Position numbers and translations under genes: made by a program | Assembly: GCA_013398275.1 (NCBI GenBank) | Contig: VZSE01002702.1 | Span: 62,001 to 126,000, forward strand | Length of the DNA stretch: 64,000 nt | Reading direction: 5' to 3' | From: Promerops cafer | Lineage: Eukaryota; Chordata; Aves; Passeriformes; Nectariniidae | Notes under the pieces: generated by a model | Database searches by the model: none | Told to the model about the DNA's origin: nothing | The model's input: only the letters and a program-made list of their open reading frames with translations | In this document: positions 12,004 to 27,000 of the stretch, in pieces | Position numbering within the stretch: the first letter of the stretch is position 1 | Layout of the letters: each line of letters starts with the position of its first letter

Positions 12004-15000
12004 GTATGTGGCATGTCTTCTGTGGAATGGGAAATTACAGGCAGTTTGGTGCAAAATGGGATTTTTAGTGGAACTGCTTGGCGTCATTTGCAGATTTGGC
12101 AATTTAAAAGGACAAGCAAAGAATGCTTCCCTTCCTCAGAGAATTTTCAGGCTGAACTTCAGTTTCAATTTCTAGTCAAGTTGGGACTTCAGAGACTCTA
12201 TCATGTATGTATGCAGTCAATAACAACTTTTTCAGAAGCAGCAGGATCTTGGTCAATGAAAAAAAATGTGCATGATAATAAATTTGTACAGAATAGGGGC
12301 CCTAATGAAAAAGTAAGATATATGTATTGAAGAATTGTGAGGCTAACTTGTACCAAAGCTCTTTAAGATATCTCTGTAATTAACATGCTTGTAGGACTCC
12401 TTCCCAAATCCAGTGAGTCATGCAGCATCAAGAACACTGGCAACTCTGAAAATCATGTTTGATATCCAGCAGCTGAAAATATTACTGACACCCCACCCAA
12501 AAAGTGTTCTTGTGAAGTGTTTTTCACTAGAGCTCAGGGCTGGGCAAGTCCCTGGCATGAAATAAAGTCAACACTTAGGACAGGTCTTGCCAGTCACCTC
12601 ACCTTATTCTATCAGTCTGAAAGTACTTGTTCCTGGGAATTTCCATGGCTATTGACAGAGCTTTAGTCCTCTGTCAATCATATGCTTCTTCCAAGAACAA
12701 AGGTTTGGCGGCTGAGAAAATCTTGCAAGCATTTTCCATTTCTATGGGGGAAAAAAAAGGAAATTTAACATGTTTTCAGAAAAAGTGATCACAGTCATAT
12801 AAATTTGTGTTTGGAACCACGGAGGAGAGAGGCAGACTAGGTATTTTGTACTTGCTCTGTCCAACAAACTCAGTATTTCCATTTGTTTCCAGCTCAAAAC
12901 TGTGAGCAGAATTCATTATGGCTAATAGAAATGTTTTTGCAGATGGGGAAACTGGCGCAGAAAGATTAGAGGCTGTTGTTGAAACAGCCCCTCTGGCACC
13001 CAAAACAGACCATAGGAAGGGCAATGGTCCATGAAAGAGATTCAGACTATCTACTTTCCAGGTTTGCCAGACTACAAAGGCAGCTCATGTTAGCAGTATA
13101 GCTGTTATGGGCCACAGGGTTCCCTGTGTCTTTGTGCACAGACTTCTTCATGCCTGAACTAGTAGGCACTGGAACACTCAAGATTTTGAGATAAGTAGGG
13201 AGGCACCTGGACTGCACCTAAGTCCCTGGAGGGACCCAGGTTTTTTTTTAAAAGGCTGAACACCCCCCACCATTGAACACCACCCACTAAAGAGAGTGCA
13301 GAAATACCTGGAGGTGCTGCCCACATTTTGCTCATTAGATTTGGCTCATTAGGGCTTCATAGCAACAGTGCTTACTGTAGAAATGGGTAATCTGGGCCAA
13401 ACCCTGAATCCTCTGCCTGGAGGGGCTGGAAGGGTGCTGGTGCTCTGCTTAGCTTAGCAAAGCCTCGGCCAAGCTCTAATGAACCACACCTTCAACCCTC
13501 CTGTCAAAGCTGGGCTGCCTTCAAAGAATCTGAAGCAGAACAAGTGAGAAGAAACCATTTCTGGTCATACTTTCGTGGGAATGTGGGGGTTTTGTGTCTC
13601 TTCCAGGATGGCTAATGAATCCTGACATGAAGAAATATTGGATAAAATGCTGGCCATCCTCAGGAGTGCCTTCCCTTGCCAATTTTCTCTCTGGTTCCTT
13701 AGTCTTGTACTCTTTTCTTCACAATGGCCCAGCTAAAGCAAAAAGAATGCAAAGAATCATACAGGATGAGTGTCATCCTGGCAGCTATGAATTCAAGACA
13801 CTCAAAGTGAGGATGGTGTAGAAACATGTATTTCTTTCCAAGACAAGTGTGCTGCCGTGCAAGCTACTGCACTGGCCTTCCATCCTGCCTTCCCTCCCTT
13901 CATTCCTCCCTCTTTCTGTGGGATGCCTGCCCTAGAAGTGCACTCAGGATCTTGAATCCCCACCAGGATTACTGCTGTACAGGGCTGTTCAAAATCCTTC
14001 CCATGAAGTGTTTTCTGTTGGTGCACTCAATGTAGAGTATTAGTTCATCCTGTAAAGGCTGACCTCATGCAATCAGTGCAGAGAACTGGGAATGCCAGCA
14101 GCAGCACTTGCCTCTCTGCATTGCCTTGGCAGCCTGGAGATCAGCATAGCACTCTGGGTCACTCTGCTGGGCCACATGCCTGCTATTAAGGCACTGCAAA
14201 CCTGGACTGGTTAACTGGGTACAGCCTATGGTCCAGAGTTAGTATCAGCTGCCTGGGGACTTAGTGCCTAGTCTCACATTAAGTACTTCTGCAGTGCCAA
14301 TGAAGAGGGAACTGAGCTTTTCAAAGAGAAATAATCCATTTGTCTGTTCCCAAAACAGCTACTGGAGAAAGGAGATGCCCTCAGGAGGTTTCTGTTTCTG
14401 CCCATCAGATGTCAAATGAGTTTAGAAACCATTTAGATGGCTGTCATAAACTGCACACCTAACCTTTATACAGTGACTTCACTAGAGTCATCAAGAAAAT
14501 TGTATCCCAGATGGAAGTAGAAAACAGGTTCCTAACTGTTAAACCAGCAACCTCCTACCTTCAGGTAAAAGGGTCTGCCTTGCTTAGAGACAGAGATTAA
14601 TGTCCTATTTGTTGAGTTCTGATCATATGAACATGAGCAAATAAAAACATTAATGTCCTTGTCTATCAGGTGCTCACAGAAACTGTGCTCTTTTTTAGGG
14701 TATTTTTTCAAACCCAAAGAGCCACAAACAAATGTGAATCCAGTTTCCCCTCTCTGTTACAAATAGCAATGCACTTCTCCCAAGTTGTATTTTCTGTTCT
14801 GATTCATTTGTCAGTGTTGCCTTGAGGAGCTTTGGTAACTACAGAGTGCTGCAGCACATCCTAGGCTGAAGAATTTTTCTCTCTCTGATGGATGTCTAAA
14901 TGCTATCGAGCGGTTTTTAGGTTTGCCTGAGAGCACTTATTTATTTGGATGAAAGGGGATCAGTGCTCCAGAGAAATATTTTGACTCATTAGAACTTAAT

Positions 15001-18000
15001 TTTGTTTTAATATTCTCTGCATAGTTGGAATATTAAGTCCATTTAATTTCAGGATAAACCTGTAGCAGTGCATATACTTGCTGCTTTCCCTATTCCCATT
15101 ACTGCCTTTCAATCCCAACTGCATCCTCTGGGTGTGGTAAAGAAGCGAGTGCACACCCAAAAACAGATGGAGCCCACCCAAAAAGAGACTTTCTCATTGC
15201 TAACACCTCACATTGACTCAGAAGGAAAAGCAAATAGCAAAAAGTTCAAATATGTGTATAGTTTATGTTGAATAAGAAAGGACACTGAAATATGTTTCTT
15301 CCACAGATGCAGTTCCTAAGCACACTTTTTTCTTCTAGAAAAAAAAATATTAGAAAAATCAAGGCCAGATCTCATTTGTGATACTTCATGTAGTACAGCT
15401 GGGGATGCTCAAAAAGCCATTCTGCTTGGGCTCTGCTACAGTGAACTGAAGTATTCTCCAGCAGAGCTGCTGTTGTCCCACACTGTGAGCTGCTACCTGT
15501 AAACACTTTCCCTACCCCCACAAATGAGCAGCACCCTGTTGCTAACCGCTAATTAACATGCTGTCGTGGACAAGGAGCAAATATCCATTGCACTATGCAT
15601 CTGCAAAGTGGCATCAGTGTGGAAACAGTGGAGCTGGTTTTGCTTCTAGAGCCTTGGCAACCTCATACAAAAGTCTCTTTTGGTCCTCCTAGGCTATCGT
15701 GGTGACAGACGGAGAGAGGATTCTTGGTTTAGGAGACCTAGGAAGTTACGGCATGGGTATCCCAGTTGGAAAGCTTGCATTGTACACAGCCTGTGGTGGA
15801 GTTAACCCACAACAGTGTCTCCCTGTCCTACTGGATGTTGGCACAGACAACGAGGTAAGACAATGTTTCATAAATCTGACATGGGAGAGCACTTAACTGA
15901 GGTTAGCACTTAACTGAGGCCAGTTCCCTAACTGTGGAGACAAAGCTGGAGACATGCGATACGAGATGATGGCTAGACCAGCACTGCAGGAAAGTGGGAA
16001 GGTTTCATTCCTGTTTGATGCATGAGAACCTTTTGTTCTTATGGGGAACTGAAATAAACACTAAATAGACTCATGGTCCCCTGGTGAGAAGACTCAGAGT
16101 GTTACCAGTTGGAGCTGAAAGCTCAGCTCCACCTTTCAGCATGGCAAGGTGAGTTGACAGGTGTCGTACAGGAAGTCCCAGAATTATTCTTCCTCTGGTA
16201 GTTGTGAGGGAACAGGCAGATATTCGTGTCTGTGTAGACATGACTATATTCCAGAAATGGAGAATCCCTGGTGAGTGGTTTGGGAATGATTAATGTCACT
16301 GTTTTGTTAGATTGCACATGTTACTACACATGATAACCAAGCAAGAGGACTCCATCTGTTTGCAGATTTTTGCCTTATGACTCTGGCTCAGAAAGGCCAG
16401 AGTGAAACATTTCAGCAATGCCAGAATTGACATCTGTGAGGATGCCTTTTTAAAATTAATATCCTATAGCTATTTGTGATGGCCTGGGCTTGTCCATTTT
16501 TGAAAAATGTACTTGTGCTTCACATGACCCCGTGTAAACCAAACACACATTTCTTGAGGGACATAAAAAATCTGGGATATAAGAGCTTTGAGTTTGTGTA
16601 TGAAGACGAATTAATGCTGACATTTTTAGACATGCTGATGCTCACTGGACAGCTAGATTTTCTGCACCTCTTTCAGTCCTGCCTCAAGGCTCTCACACTG
16701 GACCCTTGAAAAGAATGAAAGAATGCAAAATCAGTGCCTGTATATGACATCTGAGAATCTCAAATACCTTTTTGGTTTCTGGCCCCTGGATTGTGTTACC
16801 CCTTTAGCACAGCAGCCTGTCATGGACTTGTGGAATACAGGGTGTGCTCGTCTCAGCCTGATTCATGGTGTTTCCTGAAAAGGGAGAACTCTGAGTTTAG
16901 ACCCACTGAGGCTAAAGCAGGAATTAAGTCTCAGTCTCTCACTTACTGCAGTCTCCAGTCAACAGAACATTGTACTTGACTTTGGATCCTTCATCTCTTC
17001 CTTATCCTCCATATTGATCTGCATGCCACCAGTGCTTTGAGCCTCCCAGCTGGAGCTTCTCCCAGAGGAACCTGGGTAAAAGTGCTTCCCTTCACATGAA
17101 AAGCATCTGATCATGCATGTCCATCTTGTTTCTGTCTCAGCAGACAGGGGACACTAAAATCCAAAGTGGCAACAATGATTTTTAGGCCTCTGGAAGGGTC
17201 AGATGGCATCAGAAAAAGGGACTCACAGAATCAGTCTTGGACCCTTTTTCTTCTGCCCACGATTAGATGTAATTTATGTGTTTAGGAACTTCCCTGTGAA
17301 AGCAATTTTCACATCTGGGGTTAAGACACAGAAGCTGCTGTTTTCCAGCAATATGAACAGTGTATTTCCTCACCATATAAATAATTTGTTTGCTTATTTA
17401 TTTAATGGCTTTTTCATGTGCATAAACCCAGATTAACTGAACCCTAAGCACTTCTTAGCAGTATCCTGTCCCACAAGTAAACTTGTTTATCAGTGCATAA
17501 ATAAGATACCTCTTACAGGCATTCATCCTGTTCATCTCTGCCCATTAATATCTGGTGAGCCAAGGGTGACTGTGTTGCTAACACATGAACCTCAGGTAGA
17601 ACTCAGTAAATATAGCTGTCATATTATATTTTTAGCATCAGTTGCTAGCTTGTCTTTCTGATAGTCCATAATACTTTGTATATGCTTTCAGCAAATCAGT
17701 CTTTTTTCAGAGCTTGGCATTTCTCAGCTTGTTCATGGCAGAACTTTGTGTTCTGTGAACAGGGCCCAGAGCACGTGGTGCTGTAGGAGCAATCAGTGAA
17801 GTTATGCAAATGGGTCTCCTTTCTGTTTCGTGGCCCTGCAGAGCCCTAATGTATCACACCCACAGGAAAACCTCTTTCATCTTTCCTTCTAAGGGAAAAC
17901 AGCTGTGGCTGTAAAAACAGATCTGATATTAACATACCTGCCAATATTTAGGGCTATATGGCTGCAGGACAATAAGTTTGAGATGGCTCATCTTCCCCTC

Positions 18001-21000
18001 ATGTGGATAGTTCGGTTCCTGAAATTGGAAGGGAAGTAGAGTTCCTTTGCAGTGACTCTCAGAGGTGCTGGCCCACCTGTCTCCTGCCAGTGTTTGTCCT
18101 CTAATTTTCCCCAAAATATATGCTATTTTCATGCTGACTCCGTCCTTTTTAGGTGGCTTATAGATGTTGACTTAACACCTGCTGGATTGGTTGGAGGAAT
18201 GGCCTGATTCTGTGTTCCTATTGGGAACCAAAATATAAATTAATCTGTTGTATGAAGATAATTTGACTTTATACCTGCCAGATAACCAAGGTGAGTGGTA
18301 GGCAGGTGCAGGTCTTGGGAACATTCTGCCATCTGATCACTGATTGTGGTCAACTCTGTGCTGTCACCTAAAAGGCCTAAATGGCACATCATTTCAAGTT
18401 ACATCAGGTGGTCTTCATTGCACAAAGCACTGTTTATGGTCAACAGCTGTTCTGCCCTCAGTGCAAAATTAAGAACTGAATGCACAGTGAACACCCCCAC
18501 ACAAGGTCAGTTTTATTCACCAGGAGTGAGGCACCTTGGCAGAGAGCCTTTGCTAGAGCTGTTCTGGGGATGCAGAGCTCCATTTCCTATGGCAGTCAGG
18601 AAGTGTGGCATCCCTCTGACTTTATTTATGCTGAAAGACAGGCCACAGCTTCCTATGGAAACACTTCTGCTTGGGAAGAGACGTGCAAGCTGGCCTTCAC
18701 TGCATAGTAAGTAAAAGTAATATGACTACATCAGACAAAAATTTTTGGTAGGCTGGGACATAAATCTCTGTCCACCGCAGAAGAGAAGATGTCAACAGAA
18801 TTGCTTTGTGTCCTAGGCTCTCCTGAGTGATCCACTGTATATTGGACTGAAACACAAGAGGGTTCGTGGGAAACAGTACGACGAACTGATTGATGAGTTT
18901 ATGCAGGCAGTTACCAACAAGTAAGTGGGGTTATGTACATGGCTCCTCTGGGCTGCTTCCATTTAAGAACAAATGTTGCAACTCCTGAAATAAACATTAG
19001 TATAATTGATCATCCAAGCAAAGGAAGGTCATTTCAATGTAAGTCTCCTGGGTGGTCTGCAAATGACTCTTTGTGCTTGAGCACTCTGTGTCAAAAGTAT
19101 TTGTCTCCAGAGAACTGAAATGGGACTATTTATAAGCATTTCCTATCCATATAGGCCAGAGGTGTCAAACATATGTCCTGTCGGCTGTATCTGGCCTCTG
19201 TCATGTATTTATGAGCCTCATTCAGTATAGTCAGAACCTAAACTTTGGTTTGTTTACACTTTATAAAGGAAGTTTCTAGCTCTTGCCATTGTGAAGGACA
19301 TCATCTAAATGGAAATGGCATGTTCTTCCACACAGTGTGGAGTCTGCAGACTGCCTCTCTATGGCTTTGTCAAAAATACGAATTTTCCTGCTGGCATTTA
19401 AGTCTGTGGAGTGAGAAGGCCAGGATTATAAGCACTGTCCTTTTAAGCATACAACAGACCAGCTGCATACTTCCATTCATACTCACTAACTGGGATAGAG
19501 GGTCTCTGATATACCAGGGAGTTTAATATGGGAAGAGCAGAACTACCACCTCAGCCCTGTGCACCCCTCTCTGAAAAATGAAAGAAAACATATTAAAATC
19601 TCCATGACTATCCAAAGAGATTATCGTAAGATGGAATGTGAGGACAATTGTTAAGGAAAAAAGACTCATGTTTGGAAAACTACAAGCTCCTAAGCAGCTT
19701 TTTTTGCCTTTCCTAAAAGCCGCAGATGATACTGTTGAGGAGCAGCAGAGAGCTGCAGTCTCTGCCTAATTGCCAAGCTGCTGCCTGTTGTTTCTTCCCA
19801 GTGAAGGAGCTATGTTTGATGCTCCCTCTGTGTCTCCAGCCAGCTGTATGTGTGTGTTCCTGCACAGAGGGGAGGGAGTGGGTGGTATGTGTGTCATCAG
19901 CTCGCAGTTCCCCCTGTCTCCCTGGAGGTAGGAGGCACCATGAGCAGTGTCTGACACAGCACCTACCCGTCCACTGAGAAGGATGGGTTTACACATAGTG
20001 TGACTGCCCAGCTGGCTGTGGGTGGAGGAAATATGGACAGAAATGCAGAGGACTATCCAGTCACAGCTCAACCTTCTTTATATTTGATAAAGAAACTTGA
20101 CTGAAATGTCGTTTGATTACATTGTAGTATTATGTTAGATGCTTTGTGCATTATCTAGTGGGAAGAAATTCTTAGAGGCTAGAAAGCTGGTAAAACACAA
20201 CTAGGAAATCACAAGAGACAAGTAGAAACAATTTAAGAGTCATCAGGGTTGATTTGTGGAGGTTTTGTTTATTTTGACTGTAGTCACTAATTAATCCTTC
20301 AGGGAAACTCTATCTGCTTTCTTCTGGCCAGAAGACCATGGGGGTATTGCAGTGTTGGTGTTGATGATAGAATGGGAACAATAGAATGAGAATGCAGATG
20401 ATGGTCCCAGCCATCATAAATTTGGCTCTGAGATTTATGCTTGTGGTGTTAAATGCAAAGCTTATTGCAGCCACTACAGACAGTTTGCCTTTTCTGTGCT
20501 TGCTGTTGGAGAGGAAGGATTGGCAGTTATTTTCCTGTTTAGTTTACATGAGCTAATCTCCACATTGAAGGGAGAAGACCATGAAACAATGAACTCTTAT
20601 CTTGGGAGGCTGTGAAGTCATGTCTAATGCTTTCATCCAAGTATTGGTAATCAAGTTCCTGGGGCCCCTGTCCTTGCTTTTCTGCTTCCCTTACCCAGGA
20701 TGAATTCCTTGAACACAGTAAGGGCCCTGAAAGTTCTCAGTGAAGTGGGGCTGGGAAATTCTGCTTTGCACTTTTCCATTCACATCTGTAAAATATTTGG
20801 AGACCATAGAGCAAAAGGAGCCATTACCCTATATTATAATCCTGACCACCAGAGTACTTTAAAGCATTGTTGGGGTGTGCTCCTTATGCACTCTGGGCTA
20901 GTGAATAATCCTGCTATCAGCCTGGGTTTGGCAAACTCATATGAAACAGGTTCATTCGGTCTCAAATTCCCACTGGAATGATTGGATTCAACCCAGTAGG

Positions 21001-24000
21001 AGCTCTTGCTTCTGTTACGAAAGGAAGCAGAAATCATTCAGAAGGTCAAGAACATGCTGCTTTATTGTAGCCTGCTTCCACTTTTGAGGCAACCTGGGAG
21101 TATGAGCTGCTGCAGTCTCTTATGCAAGATAATGTCACATGCAAATTCAGTTACTTGGGGAGGAACCTCTTGGTTTTTTGCCACAAATCCCTTGCAATTT
21201 AGGGTTTTCCTTTTCAACTTGATATTAATGCAGAAATTCTGTCTACTTCCTGAGGGTACTTTAACTTCTCATGGAAACCATTTGTCAGTTCCTCTGCAGG
21301 AGTACCTCCCACCCTGTCAAAGCACTGCTGGCTCAAGGGACGTTTGTCACTGAAGTGGAATGTGTTGGAGCCCAAAAAAAAGCCAGAGGAGTGAATATTT
21401 AATCTTCTAATGGAATAATAATATCAAGCAGATGCCAAATTTCTGTTGCTGGAGACCCATAGAGTCAGTAGAAAGGACTCCTGGTCTCATAATACCCACC
21501 TAGTAATGAAACAAGGTGTATGCCAGAGGCTTCAGAGTTAGCAGTTCCAATATTTTGAAATAAAGTGTGGGCACCCTTGGAAATTTTAGAAAGAAAAGCT
21601 CTTTCTAGAACAGCTGGATAAATTTTTGTGTTTTCCTGCTGCCTAAACCACCATTCATTACTCTTTCACCCGAAACATGTGAAATGACTAAGCTCTTTAA
21701 AAACAGCTCTAAGCTATGCCTTTTGCTCCTCTTGGGAAGCAACTACATGCAAAATTTGGCCCATTGAGCCTACCTGTGTCTGAATGAAGCAGCCTCACAA
21801 ATTGCTGTTTTCTCACAGTGAGCAGCAATATTCTTCACATGGGAAAATGCACTGCTTCAGTTTTCCGTCTGCTCAGTTACTGTGGCAAAGGACAAGTCAG
21901 TCTTGCTCTTAACCTGGTACATTTCTTCAGGCTGAAATAAGTATTCACCTATAGTGTCCAAGGATTATAATGGAATAAACCCCAGAGTTTCTGGGGCTTG
22001 AATATCTGATCAAATTAATCCTTGTGTAGCTTTCCTCATGCTCCAAGGGGCCAGACCTGTCCCAGAACTCCAGCCTCCATTTTGAGCACTAGCCTCAGTT
22101 GCTGGCTGGCAGATGTAGAAGATGCAGCCTGAGACTCTACGAGATGCAGTTCCCCACGCCAGCAAACCGTGTCACAGAAGCCTCATTAACCTGTCACAAC
22201 TTCACTCCCCTTTCCTTTCTCATCAGTGCTTATTAACAGAGTGACCAGGGGAACAAGCTTTCTGTCAGCCTGTGCCATAAGGCAGAGCACAGAAGGCACC
22301 AGGAGATCAAGTGTTCAGTTTGTTGGATAGGAAAAGAAAGATACCTCTGCTGAGTTTCTTTTTCCTTGTGTATGTTTCATACCTGATTTTTCTTTGCCTA
22401 ATGCCTTCCCAGTACTTCTACCCACAAACATACCAAGTCAGTTCTCATGTGCTCTTCAACGATCAGAACCTTTTTGAAAAGAAGCCACCTCTGTTTCAGC
22501 AGTTCTCCAGGGTCATGGATCACAAATTCACCAGCACTTTTCAGAAACAAAATCACCAGTACAGGTGCGCCCCCATATTATTTCACATGCTCTGGTTAAC
22601 TTGGCTAATTGATCCTGAAAGATTAGACTTTATTTTCTAGGCACCAGTTTCTAGGCACTGGTGGGCTTCAAAAAAGCCCTCACATATACTGCTAACACTC
22701 CAAGTCACTCCCTAGCATCTGTGTGTCTGTTAGGAGGCCTGCACACCATCACTAGTGCCCTGGGCATCATCCAGCCCTCATGGAATACAAGGTGGAAATT
22801 CTCCTTGCCCATCCACCCCAGTTACTGTGGCCAGAAGGACTCTGACACCATTCATGAGGGAGAAGTTATGGTGATGGGAAGAGCCACCCCAGCTGTCCAG
22901 TGTCCTGGCTTGATGTGAGATAAGATCATCAGCCAGCATCTGTAATCTGCTTTAAGACACTGGATGATATTTTAAGTCAAGAAACAATATTTAGGTTTCA
23001 TTAGCTTGATTTTCTGCTACTGAGAATGTGCTGGTAGGGATCACTGTGGCTTTTACTACCATGAGTTCAAATCCTTTGGAGTAACACAATTACAGATGTC
23101 ACAAAGCCCTCTGCTCTAGGCTTTTGTCTGGGCTTTTCCATCTACACCCGATGTACCACAGCAGTTCCAGTAAGATACAGCTGGGGAAGCTCTGTTTGTG
23201 CAGAAGGTGCAGGGTGAGGCTCTGTTCCTTGTTGAGTGCCAGAGGGTAGCTCAAGGCTGCATCAGAGGGTCAGCACCAATATGGTTGCCTGACAAGTATC
23301 ATAGTAACAATTTAACTGTAAGATTGGCCTCAGGACACCAGGCAGACTCAGGTTCTAGTCTTGTTTTACTTGCTTGAGTGGACTTTGTTTTTCCTATCTT
23401 AAATGCTGAGCACTTGCCAAGCATGATATTTTTCTGATGATGGGCTTCTTTTAAGATAATTTAGTTTTTCTTGTAAATCAGAATTCGGTTGCTGGTGTGT
23501 CAAGCAGCAGTAAGAAGATGACAAGGGCAAGGTCAATTTGTTTCTTCTCTGCCTGGTTTTATCTAAGACTATGAAAAGGAGTTGCAGCTCCTCAAGGCAG
23601 ATTCCTTGCATCATGAATGGTTGAAAGCAGTGCTTTAAAATTTTAAATTCAGACAAGGACTGGAACTTCTTTCTTGCAATTCTGTTCATAAAGGAACAGG
23701 ATCTCCTTGCAAATACTTTTTTTTTTTTTTTTTTTTGCACGTGTGTAGCAATGTATTATACTCCCTCCTCCTTGTCAAAAAAGAAAGCCCTTTTGATACT
23801 GGCCAGCAAAGGCACTGCACAGGTCCTCAGGCCACCCTTGAAGTTCTGACTTGGGCAGTTTTGGTCAGATGCTTCTCAAATGGTAACTGCTGCCTCATGA
23901 CTTTTTTCCTCTCTGACCTCATGGCTTTTAATGAGTCTGGATGAACTCAGAGGTGCACACAAATGAGGGTGAAAGAAAAAATTGCATAATGAGATTGCTT

Positions 24001-27000
24001 AGGCAACTGAGAAGTCTCTTGAATAATGAATCAAAAAGCAGTGTAATCATTGCTCCTTTTCTGGGATTCACGCTCTTTTGTTCCACATTTTTGTTTCACC
24101 ACTTGTTCCAGGTGGTCATCTGAGGGAAATGTGTGTATCATTCTCTGCAGGGGATACAGACTTTGCTAAGAGCATCTTTTCTCTTGGCAGAGCCCAGGGG
24201 TTCTGTGTAGATCTAGGTGGATAGTAACAGTACCAGAACAACAATACAGCAATAAACAAAGCATGAATCCTATGTTTGTGTGTTTTCCAGGAAATGGGAT
24301 CGATTCTTAATAAAGATTTTCAGGTGATGATTTTTACAATAGGCTTATAATATTATATGTGTTTAGCTCCTGGAATCATCCTTCATTAGGGTAACAGTTT
24401 GTACTATTATTTTAATCAATAGTATATTGTTTCATTGAAAGTACTGTTTGTACAAGATTTGCTAGGCAAAGGCTGGAGATTGGACTAAAATGAGTGTATG
24501 GGACCATTCTATAAAGCATTTCCCAGGGAGGCTATTTTCACAGGAAGATTTTTGCGAAGTATGAGAGCCAGCATTTGGGTCATAATTATTTATGGCACAA
24601 AACCATTAAATAAGGAAACTAATGAGACAGCAGTATAATCTTTGCTTGAAAGACCAGTGAATTTTTTTGGATGAGGAAGAATTGACGAAGTGTATCTTTT
24701 TGTTTCCAATTCTATAAAATGGGTAAATTAATTCCAGAGGTGGCAGAGAACAGGATCTCCCAAATGGTGGTCTGGCAGCCAACAGGAGACATGGTGACAG
24801 TATTAAATGATGACTCTTGTAGTGTAACCAGTTACAAGTTTCAGCATGTCTGAATTCTTTCAAAAACACCTCTGTCCAAGGACCCTTCTTGACAGCCTAC
24901 AAATGTAAGAGTGACTCATGCTGAGGGGAAAGCTCCAGTTCCACAAGGAGACATAGAACTGCAGAGATCCCACAAACTGCAAACTGCAGTGTGCCCAAGA
25001 GGAAAGGCAACACTTTGAGCCCAAAACCATTCAAAAAATACAGCCTTCCCTTTTGTGAAAGGGAGATAAAGAACGGAGAAATGAGAGAAACCACACTGGA
25101 CCATGGCACTTGCTCAGTTTCAATGTACCCTGTCAGTCTGAAATCCTGATAGTCTAACATTTAAGCTTTTCTTGTAGATAAAGGCAGTCAGATCCTGGCT
25201 GTTTAACTACTCGTGTCCCATGCCAAGAAGAACATAGAATGCTCTAGAGAAGATGAATCATTGACAGTCAGGATGAGGTTGCTGGAGAGAGCCAACCTTA
25301 GCTGGCTATGCCTTTCCTGGACTGGAAAACATTCAGTCCTGATGTGACCTGCTGATCTGCTTCCAAATCTCCTTCAGGCTCTCAGCTGAAAGTTAGAAGA
25401 TGAGTCACATGGATCAGTGGAAGAATCTATGAGAACTGAGAACCAGCCAAGCAGACTGACCTCAAGAGTCTCTTCCTATCACAGCAGTTTGGAAGATCTG
25501 TCTGCAGGACCAGCATCAATTCTTGCTGCAAATTTAAGAATATTTAAATGTCTTGGAAGGGTCTTCAGAATTCCTTGCTCAAATACTCAATTTATGAACA
25601 CTTTTTCTATTAAAAGGCATCCTGCACCTGTAGACAGCAAGTATGTGAGTACTAACTGGGACTGCATTCATCTCAGATGTCACATATTAAACAGAACAGA
25701 AGGTTCAGCAAAAGCATACCTCATTAAAAATTATTCCTCCAAAGGAATTCATTAATTTTGGTTTCTTAGTGGGAAATACAATGTTTCCAATTAAACACAA
25801 TTTTGCAAAATCAGTTTTCATTTTAAAACATTACGATGGGTGAAGACTGGCCAGTATAATTCACTTCATCAAGTATTTCTGTGCTTGCTAACAGGGGACC
25901 ACATGGACACCATACACAAGGGATGGAGCAGGGCAGTTTCTGCAGACATCAACAAAGATATTGCAAACATTGAAGGGCAGCGTAATGTTGCAGTGAAACA
26001 GTGATAAGCCAGTGACCTGAGGTGCATGACATATATTTAAGATGTTCCCAACTATGATAATTAGATAATATTAGATTACCTCTCCTAATTTAGGTGTCTA
26101 AAGTTAGATATCTAAATTTAGGTTGGTCATCTTAGTCTGCCTTCACAGACACTCTGAAGAAAGAAGCATCTCCAGAGATGATATCTACTTCCATTTTTCA
26201 CTTAGACTAGTTGAAAGAAGTTGCTACTGGATATGCCCTTTCTGTCCATAGTCTGAGAGGGCAGTCAGAATTGTCCAGCTGGGCAATACACAGCTGGGCA
26301 TTGCACAACCAACTTTCAGATATGTAAAGGTAATGGAAGAAATCCCATTCTGCACTGCATTTTATTGGCTGGATTCCAATATATGTAACAGCTCCCAGGA
26401 CATCCTTTCCCTTTGCAGTACCAAGTATTCTCCACCTTCTTACCTGAGCTGGACTTTTTCTCAGCATTGTTGCCTATTAAAGGACTTCTGTGCTCCAGTC
26501 CCAAGTTGGCTGCATTTTACTTTTGGGTGTTACCCAAACATTCTTTGTAGAGTGCTCTGAATTCCTTCAGGATGAAAGGAATTACACAAATATTGAGATG
26601 CTGTGCTGTGGGGGAGGGAAAGCAGAACTGGCTCATCATGTTGATACTCACAAAGATCTTACTGCACATGGCCCCAGCAGCTGGTTTGTTCAAACTCCTT
26701 GCTAAGTTTATCCTTAGCCTGCTCTGGTCACCCTTGGATGGAGCACTGCACGCAGCTGCCAAAGTACCACTAGAAAAGGGCAGCAAGATTAACTGGTAGA
26801 TTTCTAAGACAACTCAGTAAGTCAGCTGCCTAGTTGTGTTTAATTTTAGCGACTTTGGGTAGCAAAAGTTCTTTAAATTTCTCATAAAACTTCAGTAAGG
26901 TAAGTAGCCCTTGAGGACTAAGATCATGATCTGAGATTGCCATCTTTAACTGTGAATCTGAAATACTTGGTTCTTTCATTTAAAGCATCCAGTCATCAGG

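Noticed and set aside
12004..12330. Open frame continuing 109 codons beyond ME3 exon A
   Set aside because: A good donor GTATGT follows NVK, and exon B continues the enzyme exactly. The read-through peptide has no malic enzyme similarity.
23399..23740. 113-codon - strand frame beginning beside the T20 run
   Set aside because: The lysine run is just translated poly-A. The rest is unrecognised, with no retrocopy hallmarks.
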